Below, piece after piece: positions 1-4,461 of a stretch of DNA of 6,478 nucleotides. Below the pieces are notes generated by a model. That model worked only from the letters and a program-made list of their open reading frames with translations. It was not told the DNA's origin and searched no databases. Source of the stretch: Pseudomonadota bacterium (GTDB taxonomy: Bacteria; Pseudomonadota; Gammaproteobacteria; Pseudomonadales; Pseudohongiellaceae); the NCBI GenBank assembly GCA_022563075.1, contig JADFOC010000161.1, positions 1 to 6,478 on the forward strand. Reading direction: 5' to 3'. Made by a program: the position numbers and the translations under genes. Within the stretch, counting starts at the first letter, position 1, and every line of letters starts with the position of its first letter.

Positions 1-238
1 GCTCTAGTCGGGCCGCTGGATTGCCTCTCTGCCTAGTATTACGGGGTCGATGTAGACAGTTTGGCCGCCAGAAATTATCTGCCTGATCACTGGCAAAAGC
101 GTCGATGACTTTGCACAGCTGAACTCTATCGAACCAGGCTTCTGGATTTAGTTGAGATAGGGAGTGGGCAGTATTGCAGGCGATGGGCGAGTTGGTAAAA
201 GTTGGATAGTTCCACGAATAATCCATCGGCGGTAGCAT
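1..238 (-). CDS. Unrecognised protein, N-terminal fragment cut by the window edge
   Basis: An open frame of 79 codons runs from an ATG at 238 off the left edge with no stop. It is the only long open frame in this stretch; the other minus frames I translated stop within about 40 codons. The ATG lies 2 bp after the FGE stop codon (TGA-TT-ATG), and GAG in the end of the FGE gene sits 8 bases before it, so translational coupling is plausible. The peptide begins MLPPMDYSWNYPTFTNSPIA, continues with an acidic to neutral part (residues about 30-58) containing WFDRVQLCKVIDAF, and then becomes rich in Arg, Asn and Pro. I see no signal peptide, no membrane segment and no sulfatase CxPxR motif. I do not recognise a family. 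It could be a downstream operon gene or a chance open frame. Confidence 0.42.
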   Translation of the reverse strand, partial: MLPPMDYSWNYPTFTNSPIACNTAHSLSQLNPEAWFDRVQLCKVIDAFASDQADNFWRPNCLHRPRNTRQRGNPAARLE

Positions 239-240
239 AA

Positions 241-1230
241 TCACCACTCAATTGAACTGGTGCCAAGTCGTTCCATTACGCTGAGAGTATTTACACAGCG
301 AAAGCCAGTGTGATTGGTGCTGGATTTGGGTTCGGCCGGCATTCTGGCGCTGACACGAAATCCACTGCAGTAATCATCACTGCACAAGAACGATCCGCCC
401 CTGATGCTTCTCTTTGGGGTGCCAGGTTCTGCGGGATCAATGCTCTGATCTTCTGTAACTCCCACTGGATTATTGGTGGGGCTCATCGAGTAATAACGCG
501 GATGGTACCAATCGGAAACCCATTCCCATACATTTCCTGTGATGTCATAGAGGCCGAAATCGTTAGCCGGAAAGCTTCCCACTGGTGCAGTAGTAGCATA
601 GCCATCCGCGACAGTATTTTCATGCGGAAAAGTTCCCTGCCAGTTATTGCTGACCGCTTTACTACGATGTAATGCGACGTTTCCCCAGCTGTATATTTCT
701 CCATCTCGGCCGCCTCTCGCCGCGAACTCAAACTGGGCCTCGGTGGGTAAGTCCTTGCCCAACCAATTACAATAGGCGAGTGCATCGGCATAGGCCACAT
801 GCACCACTGGATGATCGGATTTACCATCGATATTATCTTCAGGACCCTGAGGGTGACGCCAATCGGCATGTTTAATCAGATCCCACCAGTCCAGTGGACC
901 CACGCGCGAGTCACTGTTTTGCGGCGGTGATTTGAATACCAGAGAATCCTGCACTCGTTCGGAGAATGTGACGTAGTCTGATTGCGCAATAAACTGCCGG
1001 TAATCTCCATTGGTAACTTCGAACTTGTCAATCCAAAACCCGCTCAAACTAATTGCGTGCTGTGGACTTTCATCCGGCATGCCGGTGTCAGACCCCATTT
1101 GATAAGTGCCAGATTTGATCCAGACCATGTTCTCCGGACCATAGCGCGCTTCTATGAAGATGAATTTGTCGAGCAAGGCGATAGATATAATCAGCAGTGC
1201 GCCGATCGATAAATGAGAGGTATTAGGCAT
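241..1230 (-). CDS. Formylglycine-generating enzyme (SUMF1/FGE family), membrane-anchored or exported form
   Basis: This 329-residue protein matches the aerobic FGE family, which oxidises a cysteine in the CxPxR motif of type I sulfatases to formylglycine, using oxygen and copper. The FGE-sulfatase domain starts at about residue 35 (MVWIKSGTYQMGSD) and runs to about 313. Hallmarks are FWIDKFEVTN (65-74), DWRHPQGP (123-130), DHPVVHVAYADA (139-150), LPTEAQFEFAARGG (161-174) and GNVWEWVSDWY (232-242). The active-site segment RGGSFLCSDDYC (277-288) carries both catalytic cysteines, C283 and C288, spaced as in human FGE C336/C341, plus the Ser of RGGS. Length and domain are complete, so this is a true FGE and not just a related fold such as EgtB. 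Residues 8-20 are hydrophobic, which suggests a signal or membrane anchor. The ATG at 1230 has AGAG 9 bases upstream. It lies downstream of wzm-wzt on the same strand. No sulfatase is visible, so the target is unknown. Confidence 0.93.
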   Translation of the reverse strand: MPNTSHLSIGALLIISIALLDKFIFIEARYGPENMVWIKSGTYQMGSDTGMPDESPQHAISLSGFWIDKFEVTNGDYRQFIAQSDYVTFSERVQDSLVFKSPPQNSDSRVGPLDWWDLIKHADWRHPQGPEDNIDGKSDHPVVHVAYADALAYCNWLGKDLPTEAQFEFAARGGRDGEIYSWGNVALHRSKAVSNNWQGTFPHENTVADGYATTAPVGSFPANDFGLYDITGNVWEWVSDWYHPRYYSMSPTNNPVGVTEDQSIDPAEPGTPKRSIRGGSFLCSDDYCSGFRVSARMPAEPKSSTNHTGFRCVNTLSVMERLGTSSIEW

Positions 1231-1248
1231 GCTCGTTATCTCTAGTTC

Positions 1249-1473
1249 CTATCGGGCGTAGCGCCACTTTAGCCAGTATAGTCGAACGCAAGCGCCAATA
1301 GAGAGGCACGTGTAATGAAGAAAAAGTAGCATTTTAAGTCGTCTGTCTATAAATTCCTTGCCTTTATAACAGATTCTGCCGTTTGATACAGTGCGCTGAA
1401 GCAATTCGGCCCTAATAGACCGTCCATTGTCTTGTAGGACCTGTGCCAGCAAAGGGTTGCCGCCGCGATACAT
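1249..1473 (-). CDS. Possible small hypothetical protein between wzt and FGE
   Basis: A frame of 74 codons opens at an ATG at 1473; an in-frame TTG at 1479 would give 76. It ends 18 bp before the FGE start and lies in the direction of the operon. GGAG directly abuts the ATG, which is too close for a good ribosome binding site. The first part (MYRGGNPLLAQVLQDNGRSI) looks protein-like. The last 30 residues are rich in Leu, Cys, Tyr and Trp, ending LYWLKWRYAR, and could be a short membrane segment with a basic tail. I recognise no family. It may be a real small operon gene, a relic of a decayed gene, or chance; chance cannot be excluded at this length. Confidence 0.22.
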   Translation of the reverse strand: MYRGGNPLLAQVLQDNGRSIRAELLQRTVSNGRICYKGKEFIDRRLKMLLFLHYTCLSIGACVRLYWLKWRYAR

Positions 1474-1476
1474 CTC

Positions 1477-1490
1477 CAATATTAATATTG
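1477..1490. repeat. Perfect 14-bp AT-rich palindrome (CAATATTAATATTG)
   Basis: CAATATT is followed directly by its reverse complement AATATTG, with no spacer. It lies just upstream of the possible small frame, in the gap after wzt. A dyad of this kind can be a regulator site, but the flanking DNA is AT-rich and no well-formed promoter is attached. Confidence 0.4.
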
Positions 1491-1521
1491 TTCAATGTCG
1501 TTTATTTATAGGGCATGTCAA

Positions 1522-2238
1522 CTAGCTTGCGTTAACGGCTTGCTTCTCGGCCAAAAAAGAATTGTAGGCGTCTATTACTGTGTCAGCCTGTCCTGACGCC
1601 ATGGTTTGTCCATCTTCGATCCACACCACTTGATTGCAGAGTTGGCGGATGACCTGTTCGTTGTGTGCTACCAGCACTACTGTCTTGTCGGACTGCATGC
1701 GTTGCCGCAAAGCCTGTGAAGACTTCTGCCTAAAATTCTCATCACCAACAGCCAATATCTCGTCGATCAACAATATGTCTGGGTCTATCTGCATGGCGAT
1801 AGAAAATCCTAGACGGGCTACCATGCCAGTCGAATAGGTGCCAATTGGCACATTTACGAATTCCTGAAGCTCGGCAAAATCTAATATCGCATCGAGTTTT
1901 GATTCGATCTCCTTACGACTGAGGCCCAGCAACATTCCGGCCATGATGGCATTTTCTCGCGCATCCAGATGATTGAGAAATCCCACGCGTAATGAGAGCA
2001 ACGTGCTGCGGCAGTCCTGTGTCTCAATTGTTCCCCGATCTGGCCGAATAATGTCTGCCAGAATCTTCAGCAGTGTGGATTTGCCAACGCCATTTCTGCC
2101 AATCACGCCCAGTGTATCACCCCTATTTAGTGTCAAACTTACTTTATTTAATGCCCAGAATTCTCGTGTCCCCCCGAAAAGATTGCGCGAGCGATAACAG
2201 ACTCCCACATCTCTAAGTTCTATTAATGCATTCGACAT
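1522..2238 (-). CDS. wzt: Polysaccharide ABC exporter ATP-binding protein (Wzt/KpsT/TagH type, short form)
   Basis: This 238-residue protein is the nucleotide-binding subunit of an ABC-2 exporter for surface polysaccharide and would power the permease encoded just upstream. In order: an aromatic A-loop near Y15, the Walker A motif GRNGVGKST (47-55), a family-specific signature YSTGMVARLGFS (135-146) that replaces LSGGQ as in Wzt/KpsT proteins, Walker B DILLIDE (154-160) followed by the D-loop region ILAVGD (161-166), and the H-loop VAHN with H192. The chain stops after the ATPase domain. The C-terminal glycan-binding domain found in long Wzt proteins such as that of E. coli O9a is absent. An in-frame TTG at 2247 would add three residues, but it leaves no room for a ribosome site. 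The ATG at 2238 has GAGAA about 10 bases upstream, so I chose it. It starts 12 bp after the wzm stop. Confidence 0.93.
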   Translation of the reverse strand: MSNALIELRDVGVCYRSRNLFGGTREFWALNKVSLTLNRGDTLGVIGRNGVGKSTLLKILADIIRPDRGTIETQDCRSTLLSLRVGFLNHLDARENAIMAGMLLGLSRKEIESKLDAILDFAELQEFVNVPIGTYSTGMVARLGFSIAMQIDPDILLIDEILAVGDENFRQKSSQALRQRMQSDKTVVLVAHNEQVIRQLCNQVVWIEDGQTMASGQADTVIDAYNSFLAEKQAVNAS

Positions 2239-2250
2239 CAGTAACAATTC

Positions 2251-3012
2251 TCAGTAAATAAGTCGTGGATAAATGCGATCGAATCGGCGCAATATAATAA
2301 TGGCAATAGTAAGTACTATCGAAGAAAGCAGGCAGATGTATGCTGCCGCGCTTATCGATGGCCATTGGTGATGGATCAGGACATCTCGATAGTTTTCGAT
2401 GAGCAAGAAAGCCGGGTTGAGCAGAAAGTAGCCGCGAATCGATTCTGGAATTGACTCGGCAGTATAGAATATACCCGACAAGAAAAATAATAGCGTCATC
2501 AGCTTGTCAAAAATCATTTTGATGTCTGGCAGGAAAGGGGTTATCGCTGCGACCAGGCAAGAAACAGAATAGACTAATAGAAATTGCATAAATAATAGTA
2601 ACGGTAATGCCAGCCAATGCATGCTGGCGCCGCTGCCAAATAATATCGAGTAGAGCAACAACAGTGCCAGGACGAGTCCGAACTTAATGCCATTGCTCAG
2701 GACGCTTACGGAGGGAAATACGATCTTGGGTATGTACACTTTATCAATCAGGGCAGCATTTTGGTGAATGACATCCATCGACGCTCGCACGGAACTGTCA
2801 AACCATTTCCAGACAACCAGGCCCACCAGCAACTCCTGCACATAATTTTCATCGCCGCGATTAAGCACCAGTGCAAAGACAATATAAAAAACCATGAGGT
2901 AGAGCAGCGGTTCCAATATCCACCACAAGTAACCCAGATAGGTTCGAGCAGATTCGCTGCGTAGTTGCGCGAGCGATCGATACCAGATAAATCCTAGATA
3001 ATGGGAGGACAT
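2251..3012 (-). CDS. wzm: Polysaccharide ABC exporter permease (Wzm/KpsM/TagG type, ABC-2)
   Basis: This 253-residue inner-membrane protein is a typical ABC-2 permease for lipid-linked polysaccharide or teichoic-acid-like glycans. An amphipathic N-terminal helix (about 8-24) leads to the conserved YLGYLWWILEPLL (25-37). Predicted membrane segments lie near 27-50, 59-76, 101-125, 131-158, 166-184 and 220-241. The cytoplasmic coupling loop LIDKVYIPKIVFP (88-100) is the familiar 'K-x-Y-x-P' region that contacts Wzt. FFLSGIFYTAESIP (176-189) and LNP (198-200) are also family features. The basic tail LRRFDRIYPR (241-250) is cytoplasmic. The length is normal. The ATG at 3012 is the most upstream possible start because an in-frame TAA lies nine bases before it; no strong ribosome site is seen. 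It is the first gene of the leftward operon, with a good promoter about 60 bp upstream. Confidence 0.93.
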   Translation of the reverse strand: MSSHYLGFIWYRSLAQLRSESARTYLGYLWWILEPLLYLMVFYIVFALVLNRGDENYVQELLVGLVVWKWFDSSVRASMDVIHQNAALIDKVYIPKIVFPSVSVLSNGIKFGLVLALLLLYSILFGSGASMHWLALPLLLFMQFLLVYSVSCLVAAITPFLPDIKMIFDKLMTLLFFLSGIFYTAESIPESIRGYFLLNPAFLLIENYRDVLIHHQWPSISAAAYICLLSSIVLTIAIIILRRFDRIYPRLIY

Positions 3013-3075
3013 GGTGATTTAGCAGCAGTCATTGAATTGATTGGAGTGCCTTGTGGCCGAAGTAAACAATGCATG

Positions 3076-3105
3076 ATTATAACCAAGCACAAAATGTGGC
3101 TGCAA
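3076..3105 (-). promoter_or_regulatory. Likely sigma-70 promoter of the wzm-wzt operon
   Basis: Read on the minus strand, TTGCAG (3105-3100) and an exact consensus TATAAT (3081-3076) are separated by 18 bp. Transcription would start near 3069, giving a leader of about 57 bases before the wzm ATG. The -10 is perfect; the -35 matches three of six bases, which would suit an activated or repressed promoter. Confidence 0.6.
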
Positions 3106-3116
3106 TGCCCATTGCA
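3101..3116. repeat. Inverted repeat over the wzm -35 (TGCAATG-CC-CATTGCA), candidate operator
   Basis: The 7-bp arms at 3101-3107 and 3110-3116 are perfect reverse complements with a 2-bp centre. The left arm covers the -35 hexamer of the wzm promoter. A further CATTGCA lies at 3134-3140. The position suits a repressor or a class II activator site; the protein that binds is not known. Confidence 0.5.
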
Positions 3117-3302
3117 CAAACCTGAATAATCGGCATTGCAGGAATGTATCGGATCGCTACTTGCTAAGTGAACGGGTGCGTAACAGCACGATAGCATGGA
3201 ATTGTGCCCCTTTTACCCGTGCGTACCCCCCAAGCAGAAGAGCAAACGAGGAAGTTTGCGGTTGGTCGACCTCGATGAGCGTCCACTGAACCGATCCATC
3301 TA

Positions 3303-3330
3303 GTGTCAATCGGCCAAAGAGTGTCATAAT
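3303..3330 (+). promoter_or_regulatory. Possible sigma-70 promoter of the exported-protein gene
   Basis: GTGTCA (3303-3308, four of six matches) and CATAAT (3325-3330, five of six) are 16 bp apart. Transcription would begin near 3337, about 50 bases before the start codon. The -10 lies inside an imperfect palindrome. Confidence 0.42.
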
Positions 3331-3338
3331 TGGCACTC
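3319..3338. repeat. Imperfect palindrome over the rightward -10 (GAGTGTCA-N4-TGGCACTC)
   Basis: The 8-base arms pair at seven of eight positions; the exception is a T/G pair. AGTGTCA also occurs at 3302-3308, exactly 18 bp before its copy in the palindrome at 3320-3326. The site would block RNA polymerase if occupied, so a repressor operator is the natural guess. Confidence 0.42.
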
Positions 3339-3376
3339 ACAGATAGTGATTGAATCCGACATAGAAACTCCAAGCT

Positions 3377-3384
3377 AGGAGGAG
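3377..3384 (+). promoter_or_regulatory. Strong ribosome binding site (AGGAGGAG) that sets the start
   Basis: A near-perfect Shine-Dalgarno lies 4 bp before the ATG at 3387 and 7 bp before an in-frame GTG at 3390. The GTG at 3384 overlaps its last base, which rules that start out in practice. Either of the downstream starts gives the same signal peptide. It is the strongest ribosome site I found in the window. Confidence 0.75.
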
Positions 3385-3386
3385 TG

Positions 3387-4412
3387 ATGGTGAAATTAAA
3401 ACAGCTCTCGCTAAGTGCTTGCTGGCTGATGGCGGCTAGTTCGCTGGCAGCGGAAACCGGTTACATCGCACCGCTTACTCAGTTCGGCGTGCCCGATCTG
3501 CAAGGTACCTGGTCGATTGCGACACAAACCAATCTGGAGAGGGCGCAGCGCTTTAACGGCAATCTGGTGATTTCCGAAGAAGCGGCGATCATCATCGAAG
3601 CGAGGGTTCAGGCCCGCAATGAATTTGGCGATCGGCCCAGCGACCCGAATAGAGAGGCACCGACGGCGGGACGGAACGTCGGCGGCTACAATTCCTTTTG
3701 GATGGATCCGGGTGATCGCCTGGCTGTGGTAAACGGTGAAATCAGGACTTCGATACTGGTGGAGCCGGAAGATGGCAGGCTTCCCTTAAGCGAGCAAGGC
3801 CGAGCAAATTATGCGGCCGCGATGCAGCGGCGCGGATCGTACGATGGGCCGGAAGTCAGGCCACTGGGCGAACGCTGCATGGTCGGTTTCGGTTCCTCCG
3901 CTGGACCACCCAAACTCCCGGTACTCTACAATAACATTACCGAAATCGTACAAACCGAGCGCTATGTGGTGTTATTGGCGGAGATGAATCACGACGCTCG
4001 CATCGTGCGCATCGATGCCGAGCATCAGGATCCACCATTCTACCCCTGGTTAGGCGATTCGGTGGGCTATTATGAAGATGGCGCCTTGGTGGTAGTTACC
4101 ACGAATTTTCATCCGCAGCAGGGCATGCGTTCTTCACTGGAGCACCGCTTCTACGCCTCCACTCAAATGAAAGTAACCGAACGCTTCACTCGCACCGCCA
4201 CTGATACCATCCTCTATCAGTTTACCGTCGAGGATGATGAGAATTATACCCAACCCTGGAGCGGTGAACTGCCAATGAACCGGACCGAAGCAGAGGTCTA
4301 TGAATATGCTTGCCACGAAGGGAACTATGCCCTGCCTGGTATATTAGGCGGGGCGCGTCGAGCGGAATCTGATGGCCTGGAGTACGCGCCTACCGATCCA
4401 GGCAGAGAATAA
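3387..4412 (+). CDS. Exported protein of an uncharacterised bacterial family
   Basis: This 341-residue protein has a Sec signal peptide: MVKLKQ, a hydrophobic stretch to L20, and likely cleavage after A21 or A22. LSAC at 9-12 resembles a lipobox, but the hydrophobic part before it is too short. The mature chain opens with PDLQGTW (36-42), a common start in this family, followed by ILVEPEDGRLPLSEQGR (123-139), ERC (162-164), EMNHDARIVRID (199-210), WLGDSVGYYEDGALVVVTTN (221-240), ERFTRTATDTI (265-275) and YEYACHEGNYALPGILGGAR (305-324). I know this pattern from many hypothetical proteins of Acidobacteria and marine proteobacteria; no function is established to my knowledge. The mature part has two cysteines, C164 and C309, which could form a disulfide. 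Short alternating hydrophobic strands suggest a beta-rich fold. AGGAGG sits 4 bp before the ATG at 3387; the GTG at 3384 overlaps that site and is less likely. Confidence 0.88.
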   Translation: MVKLKQLSLSACWLMAASSLAAETGYIAPLTQFGVPDLQGTWSIATQTNLERAQRFNGNLVISEEAAIIIEARVQARNEFGDRPSDPNREAPTAGRNVGGYNSFWMDPGDRLAVVNGEIRTSILVEPEDGRLPLSEQGRANYAAAMQRRGSYDGPEVRPLGERCMVGFGSSAGPPKLPVLYNNITEIVQTERYVVLLAEMNHDARIVRIDAEHQDPPFYPWLGDSVGYYEDGALVVVTTNFHPQQGMRSSLEHRFYASTQMKVTERFTRTATDTILYQFTVEDDENYTQPWSGELPMNRTEAEVYEYACHEGNYALPGILGGARRAESDGLEYAPTDPGRE

Positions 4413-4424
4413 GTTTGCCCCGCT

Positions 4425-4454
4425 AAAAAGGGTCTCGATGAGACCCTTTTTTTT
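4425..4454. terminator. Bidirectional rho-independent terminator between convergent genes
   Basis: A perfect 12-bp stem (AAAAAGGGTCTC at 4425-4436 paired with 4440-4451) closes a 3-base GAT loop. On the plus strand the stem runs into eight T residues (4447-4454), starting 12 bp after the stop of the exported-protein gene. On the minus strand the same hairpin runs into five T residues, just after the ligase stop at 4462, so it can serve both genes. Confidence 0.92.
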
Positions 4455-4461
4455 GTCCTGG

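Larger units (their letters stand above)
1231..1521 (-). other. Gap between wzt and the FGE gene
   Basis: These 291 bp have no recognisable gene, no obvious rho-independent terminator after wzt and no convincing promoter. Three items are visible. A small open frame lies at 1473-1249 (separate entry). A perfect 14-bp AT-rich palindrome lies at 1477-1490. Just after the wzt stop, at 1521-1516 on the minus strand, is an exact TTGACA hexamer with no matching -10 at 16-18 bp. A TATACT hexamer at 1280-1275 lacks a -35. Read-through from wzt into the FGE gene is the simplest reading. Confidence 0.5.
3013..3386. promoter_or_regulatory. Divergent control region between wzm and the exported-protein gene
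   Basis: This 374-bp stretch has no convincing gene; the short open frames in it look like chance. It holds a leftward promoter at 3105-3076 with an inverted repeat on its -35, a third copy of the same half-site at 3134-3140, a rightward promoter at 3303-3330 with a palindrome over its -10, and the strong ribosome site AGGAGG at 3377. Between about 3141 and 3300 I see nothing specific beyond a GGTCGACC palindrome near 3266. Confidence 0.6.

Noticed and set aside
310..875. Plus- and other-frame open stretches inside the FGE gene
   Set aside because: They overlap a clear FGE with conserved motifs and show no family features of their own.
1275..1303. TATACT at 1280-1275 as a private promoter for the FGE gene
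   Set aside because: The -10 is good, but the hexamer 17 bp upstream (CTCTAT) does not resemble a -35.
1516..1521. Exact TTGACA on the minus strand just after the wzt stop
   Set aside because: No acceptable -10 hexamer occurs 16-18 bp downstream, so it is not called as a promoter.
3331..3350. TTGGCAC as the -24 element of a sigma-54 promoter
   Set aside because: The required TTGC-like -12 element is not found at the proper distance; the bases there read GATAG.
2994..3373. Short minus-strand open frames in the wzm upstream region
   Set aside because: They cross the predicted promoters, have no ribosome sites I can see and no recognisable sequence.
3414..3425. Lipoprotein lipobox LSAC in the exported protein
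   Set aside because: The cysteine would be at residue 12, leaving too short a hydrophobic stretch before it; the hydrophobic core continues past it to a normal Sec cleavage site.
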